Notes: a model not told the origin generated them from the sequence alone. Positions 7,755 to 16,318 are shown, numbered from the stretch's first letter. The stretch is 51,984 nt of DNA from Erysipelotrichales bacterium (GCA_022508565.1 JAFLUY010000009.1:1-51984); one strand, 5' to 3'. Made by a program: numbers and translations.

Positions 7755-9271
7755 TATGACACCAACTCGGCATCAATACTCCATCCAAGATATTTATATT
7801 CTCCTCGGCGTTTCTTTCGGTCGATTTGAAATTTTTTAAATGCATAATCTCGATCATTTCTATATACATTACCCATAACTGTCACAAAATAGTTTGGATC
7901 TTTACGATATTTTTCGAGCTCCTCTTCTGTCCAAGGAATTTTAACTCTTCTTCCAAGACTATCAGGTTCAGATAAATTATACATAATATTTTCCATCGAT
8001 AAGTTACAAGTAATGATCTGACTTGGATAAAGTGAAGCAAAATCATCACAAATTGTATATTCATATCGTCCAGGAACACATCCACAAAATGCTCCTTCAT
8101 AAGGTACTTTTATTCTATCGCAATGATCCCAATCATATACAACATGCTTACCTTCATTATAAAATACTTCAAACATACCGGCCGTTGTCAATGCTACTTG
8201 TCCCATTGCTTTCATAACAGGTACTAAAGTTAATGATGAATTATTCAATACCGGTTCCATACAACGGAGTCTATAATGAATTAATTGTACGATTAGACTA
8301 TCGACAGCATTGTAATAATAGTACCATTCAGGATCCCTTTCCCAAAGTTGTTGAATAGTACCTTCATATTTAATTTTATGAGCTTTAACAGCATGACTAC
8401 CTACCCAATCCAAAGAATAACTTTCATAAGGCCTAAGAACAAAATCATATTTCTTAACAAGTTCCATATAATCAAATTCTGCTTGATGTACTGGACCATA
8501 AGTATATCCTTCAGTACCATCCATCTCTGACCATTTGATTTTCTGAACTTCTTTTGTTGGGCTTGCTGCTTTAATCATATTCATTGCTTGTTTTTCTCCA
8601 AACAATTTTTTAATACGATTTACTAGATATTGTCTATCGAATCGGTAGTTATTCCAACCTACAATTAATGCAATATTAGGCAAAATCTTTAGAAACCAAT
8701 GTTCAAGCAATTTTTCTTCGGTTTCGAAATATTGATAAAAGAATTTTGGTTCAAATTTCTGATGATTTTTAAGATTTCTCGCATAATCATTTTTCTCAAT
8801 CCATTCGAAATATCTTGTTTTCATCAATTCAATTTGCTCTTTATCGAGATTATGCCTACCTAAAACCATACAAGATAGATCAGGACCACAAAGTGATATT
8901 GAAGTTACTGGCATAGGAGCAATAGCGGGATCTGGAAAGAACGCTCCAGATTCTGTCTCGATGTCATAACAGTATAATTTTGAAGGATATGCAGTTTTCA
9001 GATCTTTATACATTTCAGCTGTCTCTGGATCATCCTTCATCTTATACATCAATTCTAAAAGATCGAATTCATTTGGTTTATATTGGGTTGAATCTTTAAA
9101 AATTCTATTTGCTTTCTTCCCGTCCCATGTATCATATTTTCCATTATCATCAAACTCGTATGTGGAAATATGGTGCAAGTATTTTTTCCATATTTTTCTT
9201 TTATTATTCTTATCCAAATAAGATATTGTCAATCGCTGATCAAATTTATTCCAAGTTCTATCTATTATCAT
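7715..9271 (-). CDS. Family B DNA polymerase, N-terminal half (exonuclease plus motif A)
   Basis: 518 aa. The 3'-5' exonuclease motifs are present: YCYDIETE (Exo I), VGWNNYRFDRQYL (Exo II) and YYYNAVDSLIVQL (Exo III). Polymerase motif A is DDFASLYPSQI (about residue 410). The reading frame stops about 100 residues later, after LEKSS, so motif B (KxxxNSxYG) and motif C (DTD) are missing; T4 gp43 is 898 aa. Nothing in this window supplies them. Either the polymerase is split, with the other half elsewhere (known in some T4 relatives), or it is truncated. The 3' end carries a hairpin and a second recoded tail. Confidence 0.9.
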   Translation of the reverse strand: MIIDRTWNKFDQRLTISYLDKNNKRKIWKKYLHHISTYEFDDNGKYDTWDGKKANRIFKDSTQYKPNEFDLLELMYKMKDDPETAEMYKDLKTAYPSKLYCYDIETESGAFFPDPAIAPMPVTSISLCGPDLSCMVLGRHNLDKEQIELMKTRYFEWIEKNDYARNLKNHQKFEPKFFYQYFETEEKLLEHWFLKILPNIALIVGWNNYRFDRQYLVNRIKKLFGEKQAMNMIKAASPTKEVQKIKWSEMDGTEGYTYGPVHQAEFDYMELVKKYDFVLRPYESYSLDWVGSHAVKAHKIKYEGTIQQLWERDPEWYYYYNAVDSLIVQLIHYRLRCMEPVLNNSSLTLVPVMKAMGQVALTTAGMFEVFYNEGKHVVYDWDHCDRIKVPYEGAFCGCVPGRYEYTICDDFASLYPSQIITCNLSMENIMYNLSEPDSLGRRVKIPWTEEELEKYRKDPNYFVTVMGNVYRNDRDYAFKKFQIDRKKRRGEYKYLGWSIDAELVSYLEHRIDDLEKSS

Positions 9272-9333
9272 TTATCAAAATATTTTTTTAAAATTATTGT
9301 TTAATATAGTTATTTATTAACTAACGTTTCAAT

Positions 9334-9657
9334 CTATATTAATCTCTTACCATATTTATTTTCTAGTTTTTTTAATGTCTCATTTGGATCTTCTTTCATG
9401 ATATCTTCACAATCTATATAAATAACATCTAAAACTTGTTTATCTGCTTCTGTATATTGATTATTGGCAATTTCATCACAAAAATTTTCAATAATAATCT
9501 TACCAAAAGTTTTATGTGGATATTTATCTATATGATAATCCATGATTCCATAAAATAAATTTGTGGCCATCGGATGATTGATAACTTTTTCAATCAATCG
9601 ATTTGACTTAATATATTTCAATAGTTTTTTATTTCTTTGTTTAAATTTAATTCCCAT
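9334..9657 (-). CDS. Hypothetical protein, 107 aa
   Basis: Not recognised. Basic N-terminus (MGIKFKQRNKKLLKYIKSNR) followed by predicted helices. It sits between the dehydroquinase gene, 17 bases upstream, and the polymerase, in the same direction, so it is likely cotranscribed. Inverted TTAATATAG/CTATATTAA surrounds the stop region. Confidence 0.7.
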   Translation of the reverse strand: MGIKFKQRNKKLLKYIKSNRLIEKVINHPMATNLFYGIMDYHIDKYPHKTFGKIIIENFCDEIANNQYTEADKQVLDVIYIDCEDIMKEDPNETLKKLENKYGKRLI

Positions 9658-9674
9658 ATCTAAGTAATATCTAA

Positions 9675-10112
9675 TTAATATTTATTTAAAATTGCTTGAA
9701 TTCCTAAATTATATCCATCTAATCCTAATCCAATTATTGATCCAGAGCATACTGGACTAAGTAAAGACTCTTTCCTAAAATTCTCACGATTTACTATATT
9801 TGATATATGTACTTCTATAATAGGAATATGTGAAATCTCAATAGCATCACGAATAGTTATAGAAGTATGCGTATATCCTCCAGCATTAATTACTATCCCA
9901 TAGTAATTTAAACTATCAAATTCTACTTCTTGAATTTTATCTATGAGATCTCCTTCATGATTACTTTGATAATATTCTAATTTATTATATTGTTTTTTAA
10001 GTTTATTAAAATATTCTTGAAAAGTTTGTTCATTATGTGAATAAATTAAGGGATCTCGATATTTCAATAAATTTAAATTAGGTCCATTAATAATTAATAT
10101 TTTCTTTTCCAT
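9675..10112 (-). CDS. aroQ: 3-dehydroquinate dehydratase, type II
   Basis: 145 aa, full length for the family. All signature blocks are present: INGPNLNLLKYRDPLIY (active-site Arg and Tyr), QSNHEGDLIDKIQ, VINAGGYTHTSITIRDAI, EVHISNIVNRENFRKES (catalytic His about residue 102) and the C-terminal CSGSIIGLGLDGY. The enzyme interconverts 3-dehydroquinate and 3-dehydroshikimate in aromatic amino acid synthesis or quinate breakdown. No other pathway gene is in the window. In a phage it is an auxiliary metabolic gene of unclear purpose; all expected catalytic residues look intact. Confidence 0.93.
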   Translation of the reverse strand: MEKKILIINGPNLNLLKYRDPLIYSHNEQTFQEYFNKLKKQYNKLEYYQSNHEGDLIDKIQEVEFDSLNYYGIVINAGGYTHTSITIRDAIEISHIPIIEVHISNIVNRENFRKESLLSPVCSGSIIGLGLDGYNLGIQAILNKY

Positions 10113-10128
10113 ATTTTTTTAATTTATT

Positions 10129-10191
10129 TTATAGACTAATAAGAATTCGTTGGAGATGAGCAACTTCTTCATCAGTAGAATTAGTATATTG
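10129..10191 (-). pseudogene. Residual second copy of the MoxR ATPase 3' end
   Basis: Downstream of the ATPase stop the minus strand reads QYTNSTDEEVAHLQRILISL-stop. The real end is KYSEHTGEEIAYIQRLLISL-stop. The amino-acid changes are conservative and most codons differ, so this is the tail of a diverged homologue, not a fresh duplication. Confidence 0.8.
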
Positions 10192-10218
10192 AAATGAAAA
10201 TCATTTCAGTCAGCGAGA

Positions 10219-11442
10219 TCAAAGACTAATAAGTAGTCTTTGAATATAAGCGATTTCTTCGCCCGTATGCTCGCTGTATTTATGTACAATAATTGATCTA
10301 AATGCTTCGATCATTTCAAATCCATCAGCTACCATTTCTGCCATCGCAATAGTTTCTCTTGTCGAACAAGATTTCGTCAATACTTCGTCTTGATAATCTT
10401 TTCTAATTCGATTAGCAAAATTGACAATTTTAATAGCCTCTTCTTTAGAAATTCCGGTACGATTAATCAAAACATTGATTTCATGTTCTGGTTCAATATA
10501 TTTCAATTGGAGAGGTAAAAAACGATTCATTAAAGCAGCATCTATATCATTTGTCCCAGAATATTCAATTCCAATATTAGCTGTAGCAATAAATACACAA
10601 TCTGGATGTATTTTTATATTCCTTGCGGATTTCGAATCAGCAATTTCAACTGGTAATTCTCTTCTCGAATCCAAACACGGGAACAAGATGTTATTCGCCA
10701 TAAGTGGCGCCCGAGATAATTCGTCGAGAACAATTATACAAGGTTCTTGAATTTCTTGAGTGAATTTTGCATAATCAAATATAGATGAACCATTTTCGAG
10801 GCGATGAGATCCAAGTAAATCTGTGAGAGGATCTTGCATCGCTCCCATATCGTGAACATAACAAGGAATATTTAATATTTCACTAATTTTAAGAATAATT
10901 TCGGTTTTACCAGTTCCAGTAGGACCAACAAGTATAGTATTTTTCTTCTTTAAAATATTTCTAACAAGATATTTCCAAGTAAAATTATCTATATACATTC
11001 CAGATTCTTCTATAGAAGGACAAGGATAGGTATCTAATATATTTTTGATAAAATTCTTATCAATTTTGATATTTTTTACATCTGAAATCTTTTTTCTTAG
11101 TTTTTTAATATCGATTTTTTCGCTTTTCGGAAAATCGTATTGTTGAGTAGGATCAAATGAAGTTATATAAGATGATGCTGTAAAATATTCTTCTTCAGAT
11201 ATAGTTTCGATTTTATTGAAATCAAAACAATTATTATTAGGATTCCAAGAATAATCTATACTTGAATAAACTTCATAAGATCCGTTTCTTGATTCAATAA
11301 AATCTTTTGTATATTGATTATAATTTTTTATATTTTTCTTGATTACTCCAGAAGAACAAAAAATTGAATCTAAAATAGCAGATTGCTTTTTTGTCGGAAT
11401 AAGCGCTCCATCAGCAATTTTAAAATAAATTTTTGGATTCAT
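10219..11442 (-). CDS. MoxR/CobS-type AAA+ ATPase
   Basis: 407 aa. The core has Walker A GPTGTGKTE (about residue 172), Walker B CIIVLDELSRAP (about 235), sensor CVFIATANIG and an arginine-rich AALMNRFLPL segment, the order found in MoxR/CobS-type ATPases. These usually remodel a partner protein, often with a VWA-domain protein; none is in the window. The N-terminal 130 residues are family-unknown. The gene has a duplicated 41-bp start upstream (11495-11535), and its stop codon lies in a hairpin (10220-10242) followed by a second homologous tail, so the whole gene seems inserted into remnants of an older allele. Confidence 0.88.
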   Translation of the reverse strand: MNPKIYFKIADGALIPTKKQSAILDSIFCSSGVIKKNIKNYNQYTKDFIESRNGSYEVYSSIDYSWNPNNNCFDFNKIETISEEEYFTASSYITSFDPTQQYDFPKSEKIDIKKLRKKISDVKNIKIDKNFIKNILDTYPCPSIEESGMYIDNFTWKYLVRNILKKKNTILVGPTGTGKTEIILKISEILNIPCYVHDMGAMQDPLTDLLGSHRLENGSSIFDYAKFTQEIQEPCIIVLDELSRAPLMANNILFPCLDSRRELPVEIADSKSARNIKIHPDCVFIATANIGIEYSGTNDIDAALMNRFLPLQLKYIEPEHEINVLINRTGISKEEAIKIVNFANRIRKDYQDEVLTKSCSTRETIAMAEMVADGFEMIEAFRSIIVHKYSEHTGEEIAYIQRLLISL

Positions 11443-11535
11443 ACTATTTGATTTTTTATTGTTTAATCCAAAAAGTACTTTGAGTTTGACTCACATAAAT
11501 TTTTGGATTCATACTATTTGATTTTTTATTGTTTA
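11425..11535 (-). repeat. 41-bp direct repeat duplicating the MoxR gene start
   Basis: 11425-11465 and 11495-11535 are identical over 41 bases and 70 bases apart. Each copy holds the leader and the start codons for MNPKIY. The outer copy, nearer the promoter element at 11555-11567, runs into a stop after 18 codons (MNPKIYVSQTQSTFWIKQ); the inner copy is the functional start. The outer copy therefore looks like the original 5' end. Confidence 0.9.
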
Positions 11536-11554
11536 GATTTTTATTGACACAATT

Positions 11555-11567
11555 AAAAAATAGATTT
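11555..11567 (-). promoter_or_regulatory. TCTATTTTTT promoter-like element for the MoxR gene
   Basis: Minus-strand AAATCTATTTTTT lies about 43 bases from the outer, residual start codon, which matches the spacing at other genes, and about 113 bases from the functional one. Confidence 0.5.
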
Positions 11568-11671
11568 TTTTAAATATTTTTCATTGAATCTTGATGAAAA
11601 GTTTAACTCATGATTCATATTTTTACATATAATATATATTGAATATTGCAATAAGCAATGAAATTATAATA

Positions 11672-13429
11672 ATGATTTGGGGAAACTTAACATCTGTTTT
11701 AGAAGGAGATGAAACTCCATATAGCCAGTTAAAAGAAAATATAAAAATTTTTGAAGATTATAAACCGTCATCAGGAATATCTAAATTGTTGAAACGATTA
11801 TCTAGATACGGAATGAACTATGATGATCAGGTTTATAAAAATATGATGGCAATTCCTGCTGATAAATTATATCAAAACAAGCAGGATGTTATGATGGTCA
11901 ATAACATGTATTCCGGTTTGATGAATAATTGGAAAATCAAACCTGAAGAAGATAAATCATTCGCAGAAAAAACATTAGACCAAAAAAGAGATATTCTCCG
12001 AAAGATGGCGATGCAGCCAGAATTGGAAGATATATTGGATATCATGGCGAATGAATGTATTGTTTATGATGACGAATCTGTATATATTGGACAACCATAT
12101 ATAGATAGTGCAGTCTTACAAACTTTACAAGAAAAATCATCTAAAGCATTTTCTAATTGTCTTGATACAGGATTTTATAAATTATATATGTTATTAGATT
12201 GGAAAGATAATGCTTGGGACACTTTTAAAAGATGGTTAGTAGATGGAGTATTAGCGTATGAAATAGTATATGATAATAATGAAAACCCTCACACGATTAT
12301 TGGCATTATTGAATTAGATCCTGGTACATTGACTAAAAAATTTGACAAAGGAATGATTTATTGGATCCAATTTGAAGGAGTACTTGGACAAGAAAGAAAA
12401 TTATTAGATTCTCAAATTATTTATATTAAGTATGAGGATAGCGGAGTTAGTGCTAGACAATCATATCTTGAGCGTTTAATTCGTCCTTTTAATATATATA
12501 GAATTATCGAACAAGCACAAGTTATTTGGACGGTAACTCAATCTTCATTTAAAACAATGTTTACTATTCCTGTAGCAGGAATGAATAGAGCAAAAGGTAC
12601 ACAAACTCTTCAATCAGCAATGGCTAGATATCGCGAGGATATTAGTTTCAATAATGAAACTGGAGAGTTGAAAGTGAATGGTAGGACAAACCTTCCTTTC
12701 AATAAAGAGTATTGGATGCCAGAAAATGAAAATGGTAAACCTGAAATTGAAACTTTAGTAGATCAAGGACCTTCTTTAAATGATAGTGATCAGCTTAGAT
12801 ATTTCTTATCAAAATTATATAAAATGTCTAAAATTCCTGAATCTCGATTCGATAAAGAAGCTCAATCAACTTGGTTTGGGACAGATCCTTCGCAATCTTT
12901 AAGAGATGAAATCAACTTCGGAAGATTTGTAGATCGAATGAGAAACGCTTTTATCGAAATATTGCTTAAACCTCTTCGTATATATCTGGCGTTGAATCTT
13001 CCCGGAATTAAAAATGATAAAAGACTTTTAAATGCTGTTGGTTTTAGATTTAATTCCTATAATCAATTTGAAGAGATGATGAATATTGAAGTATCGACGA
13101 AAAGAATTGAATATATTAGTTTATTAAAAGATACTTTTATGACTACTGATAGTGAAGGAAATGAGACTCCATATTTTTCATTGAAATTCTTAATTCAACG
13201 TTTCTTGGGATTTTCTGATGCAGATCTTGAATTGAATGAAAAATGTAAACTTGAAGATGCTGTACAGAAAAAACAATTAGAAAACGATGAAGAAGAGGAA
13301 ACCGAAGATATGGATAACGAAGAAAGTGGTGAAAGCGATGAAGGATCTGAAGGAGATGAAGGAGATTCTTTAGATGACGAAATGCTCGGAGACGTTCAAC
13401 CAGAATCTTCTGAGACAACACAAGCATAA
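11672..13429 (+). CDS. Portal protein (T4 gp20-like)
   Basis: 585 aa. The central part matches T4-type portals: ILLDSQIIYIKYEDSG region, IRPFNIYRIIEQAQVIWTVT, AMARYREDISFNNETGE, then EYWMPENENGKPEIETLVDQG and FLSKLYKMSKIPESRFDKEA. Twelve such subunits form the DNA entry ring and anchor terminase. The C-terminus is an acidic Glu/Asp/Ser/Gly tail. I use the ATG at 11672; the in-frame TTG at 11639 would add 11 residues without leader support. TTTTTACATATA at 11617-11628 may be its promoter. It opens a plus-strand virion block. Confidence 0.92.
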   Translation: MIWGNLTSVLEGDETPYSQLKENIKIFEDYKPSSGISKLLKRLSRYGMNYDDQVYKNMMAIPADKLYQNKQDVMMVNNMYSGLMNNWKIKPEEDKSFAEKTLDQKRDILRKMAMQPELEDILDIMANECIVYDDESVYIGQPYIDSAVLQTLQEKSSKAFSNCLDTGFYKLYMLLDWKDNAWDTFKRWLVDGVLAYEIVYDNNENPHTIIGIIELDPGTLTKKFDKGMIYWIQFEGVLGQERKLLDSQIIYIKYEDSGVSARQSYLERLIRPFNIYRIIEQAQVIWTVTQSSFKTMFTIPVAGMNRAKGTQTLQSAMARYREDISFNNETGELKVNGRTNLPFNKEYWMPENENGKPEIETLVDQGPSLNDSDQLRYFLSKLYKMSKIPESRFDKEAQSTWFGTDPSQSLRDEINFGRFVDRMRNAFIEILLKPLRIYLALNLPGIKNDKRLLNAVGFRFNSYNQFEEMMNIEVSTKRIEYISLLKDTFMTTDSEGNETPYFSLKFLIQRFLGFSDADLELNEKCKLEDAVQKKQLENDEEEETEDMDNEESGESDEGSEGDEGDSLDDEMLGDVQPESSETTQA

Positions 13430-13464
13430 AAATAAAATACAAAACAAAAACATAAAATATTAAT

Positions 13465-14139
13465 ATGAATTTTAGTGATTTTGAATTATATCCGGGAGTA
13501 GTTACTAATGGTAAAGATCCTGAAAAATATGGGAGAATAAAATGTGTAATAGCAGGACATACTAACAATATAGATCCTGAAGATTTTTATTGGTGTGCTC
13601 CATTTATGACATTTGGATATCAAAGAGTATCTCAACCTTCTGTAGGACAAACCGTATGGATAATCCATAATAAAAATAATGCTATGGAATATTATTGGTT
13701 ACCTAGATGGGAATTGAATGCAAATACAGCATTAGCTGTAAACGATGATGATTATGATGTATTAGTAAGTCGTCCAGGAGTAGATACAGGAGCTCAAATG
13801 TATTATACTGATGGACAAGGATTTGTACAAAGGATAAATCAAAATGTTGAATCCACAATGACTCAAAATTCTATAACCCATAATCATTCAGGAATGGGAA
13901 TGACTATATCAGAAGGAGGAATAAATTTAGGAACTATAGGAGAAGATCATCAGCCAATGGTAAGAGGAAATGATTTAGTTAAAGTATTAGAAAAGATATG
14001 TGAAAAACTCGACGACCTTTCACAAACATCTTCTAATTCTTGGACCACCGCTCATCTTAGTACCGATGTTGTAAGTTATTCTTCTCAAATTAAACCTCTT
14101 ATTGATGCTATTAAAAGTGATAAAGCTTTTGTAAATTAA
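13465..14139 (+). CDS. Baseplate hub OB-fold protein (gp5/VgrG N-terminal type)
   Basis: 224 aa. FELYPGVVTNGKDPEKYGRI, the GRIKCVIAGH strand and PSVGQTVWII are typical of the OB domain in T4 gp5 and related hub proteins that cap the tail tube. A repetitive beta-like segment follows (HNHSGMGMTISEGGINLGTIGEDHQP). There is no lysozyme domain as in T4 gp5, so the peptidoglycan-cutting activity must lie elsewhere. It is 35 bases downstream of the portal gene and probably in the same transcript. Confidence 0.8.
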   Translation: MNFSDFELYPGVVTNGKDPEKYGRIKCVIAGHTNNIDPEDFYWCAPFMTFGYQRVSQPSVGQTVWIIHNKNNAMEYYWLPRWELNANTALAVNDDDYDVLVSRPGVDTGAQMYYTDGQGFVQRINQNVESTMTQNSITHNHSGMGMTISEGGINLGTIGEDHQPMVRGNDLVKVLEKICEKLDDLSQTSSNSWTTAHLSTDVVSYSSQIKPLIDAIKSDKAFVN

Positions 14140-14161
14140 AATAAAATAGACTCTAAAAACT

Positions 14162-15085
14162 ATGATTGGTAGTAATAATGTACAAACTTTACTAGGGCCT
14201 ACAATAAATGCAGCAGCTAATTTTGTATCAGGGACAACTACATCAGCGTTCCAGGTAGTTAGCTCGTTATCGGCTAATCCAATTAATGAAATTTCTAAAA
14301 TTAATGGAGAAGCTATGATGATTGTTGAAATGGCCAAAAATGGAGTTTTTAGTCTTACCGACAATTTCTCACAAACTGTTGGAGGCAGTTTAGGACAAAT
14401 CGCTGGAATAGGATCTAACGTACTTGGAGCAATTACACAACTTAAAGATGTCGGTATGACTTGTGTACAAGATGTATTTAATTATGGTTTAGGAAAAATT
14501 GATGTATTAAGAGATAAAGTAACTCCAGATCCTGATAGAGTAGTTTATTGGACTACTTATTATACTACATATCATCACGACTATCTACTTAGTCAATATA
14601 TGAAAAAAGATAATTATTCAGAAGATGATATTAAAAGTGATGAAGAAAAAAGAATCTCTAAGAAAAGTTTAGATGATTATTTAATGGTTGCGGAAAATGC
14701 AGTACAAGAAGCAAATCAATGGATCCAAAAAATTAAAGGGAAATTAGAAGAAAAGATAAAATGGCTTGAAGGAAAAGTATTGATTGGTCCAGAAAAAGCA
14801 GATGAATGGATAAATAAAGAATTAGCGTATGCATTCAATTTTTTAGATGATGTTTTTGATGAAAAATTAGGTCCTAAAGTTGAAAATAAAAAAGAAGAGT
14901 ATTCTGAATGGGTCGGTAAACAAATGGGCAAATCCGCTGGAGCAACTTGGGCTTGGACCGAATATATGGTTATTTATAAAACGAAAATGGCTATACAAAG
15001 AAAAAAAGATGCGGCAATAACCGAAGCAAAAGCAACCACACAAGATCTAACTCTTAGAGTAATAGCAGACTTAGGACTGGCTTAA
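14162..15085 (+). CDS. Probable virion-associated protein of unknown function
   Basis: 307 aa, not recognised. The N-terminal 110 residues are small-residue rich and partly hydrophobic (GPTINAAANFVSG, GGSLGQIAGIGSNVLGAI), like amphipathic or membrane-interacting virion segments. The rest is charged helix (IKGKLEEKIKWLEGKV), likely coiled coil. Its place between the hub protein and terminase, with 22- and 16-base gaps, argues for a structural or assembly role. Confidence 0.7.
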   Translation: MIGSNNVQTLLGPTINAAANFVSGTTTSAFQVVSSLSANPINEISKINGEAMMIVEMAKNGVFSLTDNFSQTVGGSLGQIAGIGSNVLGAITQLKDVGMTCVQDVFNYGLGKIDVLRDKVTPDPDRVVYWTTYYTTYHHDYLLSQYMKKDNYSEDDIKSDEEKRISKKSLDDYLMVAENAVQEANQWIQKIKGKLEEKIKWLEGKVLIGPEKADEWINKELAYAFNFLDDVFDEKLGPKVENKKEEYSEWVGKQMGKSAGATWAWTEYMVIYKTKMAIQRKKDAAITEAKATTQDLTLRVIADLGLA

Positions 15086-15101
15086 AAATATTTTTATAGA
15101 G

Positions 15102-15746
15102 ATGGCTAAGAAAAAAGATAAAGAATTTGAATATGAATATAATCCTGTAAAAGAGCAAATTGGCGGTAAAGGGGCTGAAAAGGTTATTTGGACTACGAAA
15201 TCCTTAAATATGGCTGTAGAAGCGATATCGCAAGGTTTACCTCTTAAAGCTAATCCGTTTTGTGGAAAAAACACAAAACTTCTTAGACCTGACTTGGTTT
15301 ATAAAAGAACACAAGAAGAAATTGAAGATTATATCAAATGTAAAGAAGATCCTGTATATTTTGGAGAAAAATGTTATTTGATGACTCCTGAGGGATTGCA
15401 ACAATGTAAACTTAGAGGATATCAAAAGAAATATTTAGAGCATTTAAAAAATAATAGATTCACATGCTATCTCGCGGCACGCCAAGTTGGTAAGACTCTT
15501 AATATGTCGTCAATAGTTAATATTTTTTTAAATAAAAATTCTAAATATATTGACAAGTTGATAAGAAAATATTTTTTTTATATAAAAGATAATTTAATTT
15601 ATATACAATTACCATTATTTGAATTATGGAATATTTATGGTATTCATAATAAATATTGGAAAATTAAATATCAGTTATATAAAATAATTTATAAATTAAA
15701 AACATATGAAAAAAATTCCAAAAGAAGAAAATCCAAGAAAAATTGA
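15102..15746 (+). CDS. Terminase large subunit, N-terminal part fused to an intein N-terminal segment
   Basis: 214 aa. Residues 1-132 are the start of a T4 gp17-like packaging ATPase: Q-motif-like region and RGYQKKYLEHLKNNR, then Walker A AARQVGKT (residues 125-132). T4 continues after GKT with TVVAIFLAHF; here LNMSSIVNIFLNKN follows and the frame runs 82 codons of Ile/Lys/Tyr-rich sequence to a TAA at 15744-15746. The rest of the ATPase is in a separate frame from 16319. The extra 82 residues are read as the N-terminal piece of a split intein. No canonical Cys or Ser directly follows GKT; the nearest candidates are the two Ser in NMSS. Confidence 0.85.
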   Translation: MAKKKDKEFEYEYNPVKEQIGGKGAEKVIWTTKSLNMAVEAISQGLPLKANPFCGKNTKLLRPDLVYKRTQEEIEDYIKCKEDPVYFGEKCYLMTPEGLQQCKLRGYQKKYLEHLKNNRFTCYLAARQVGKTLNMSSIVNIFLNKNSKYIDKLIRKYFFYIKDNLIYIQLPLFELWNIYGIHNKYWKIKYQLYKIIYKLKTYEKNSKRRKSKKN

Positions 15747-16318
15747 ATTTTATATTAAAAATTATCCAGAATTATCAAAAGAAGAACAAGAAAAAATGTG
15801 CTGAAAATATGGATATCAGATATTATATATTTGGGAATCTGAATATAAAGAAAATAAAGATGCAACAATTAAAAAGTGTATTGATTTTTTGACTAATGAT
15901 AAAGAGATGGATCATAAATAAATTATATAAATTAATTTCGTTTCTAGATTGTAAAGAATTTGATAAACAGAAAGATCAAATTGTTTATGATATAAATCTT
16001 CCTGAAGGTATTGAAATTGAAACCGATACAGGATATAAACCGATAACTAATTTTATATACAAAAGACCTTTCAAAAATTGGATAATAAAATTAGAAAATG
16101 GTTATGAATTAGAAGGCGCAGATAAACATATATTATTTAGAGAGGATTATTCTGAAGTTTTTATTGATGAATTAAAAATTGGAGACAAAATATTAACTAA
16201 TAAAGGCCCTTCTAAAGTTATTCATATTGAAAATACTAGAATAAAACTTTGTATGGGAGATATATCAGTAGAGGATGAAAATCATAGATTTTATTCTAAT
16301 GGTATACTTTCGCATAAT
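15498..16318 (+). mobile_element. Split intein (with decayed endonuclease) interrupting terminase at Walker A
   Basis: The insert lies between the codons for GKT and SVVTGIYTLW, the catalytic P-loop, a favoured intein site. The downstream part shows intein blocks: strand pair TDTGYKPITNFIYKRPF, block B-like GADKHILF with its His, DELKIGDKIL, block F GDISVEDENHRFYSNG and block G ILSHN followed by Ser+1. The penultimate His, terminal Asn and +1 Ser of a splicing C-terminus are intact. Three stop codons separate the halves, so any activity must be in trans. The position of the break, before block B, resembles the atypically split terminase inteins reported from lake viromes. Confidence 0.75.
15706..15921 (+). 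pseudogene. Homing-endonuclease remnant with in-frame TGA
   Basis: From the ATG at 15706 the frame reads 32 codons to TGA at 15802-15804, then stays open to TAA at 15919-15921. Reading through, the second half is KYGYQILYIWESEYKENKD followed by ATIKKCIDFL, the pattern at the C-terminus of Vsr-like and related phage homing nucleases. A single TGA-to-TGG change would restore Trp. The nuclease core is absent. It overlaps the end of the first terminase frame and the start of the second. Confidence 0.6.

Noticed and set aside
9301-9345. Stop-codon hairpin after the 107-aa gene as another tail scar
   Set aside because: The inverted repeat is pure A/T and no homologous second tail is readable.
11639-11671. 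TTG start for the portal gene
   Set aside because: An ATG at 11672 gives the natural start; the TTG extension lies in AT-rich leader sequence.
15746-15921. TGA recoded as tryptophan genome-wide
   Set aside because: Several well-supported genes here end in TGA (methyltransferase, MoxR ATPase, tagged gene at 51.3 kb), so the TGA in the endonuclease remnant is best read as a stop.
15498-16318. Group I intron instead of an intein in the terminase gene
   Set aside because: The downstream part stays in frame with the terminase and has intein block F/G features ending in His-Asn before Ser; I see no intron core elements.
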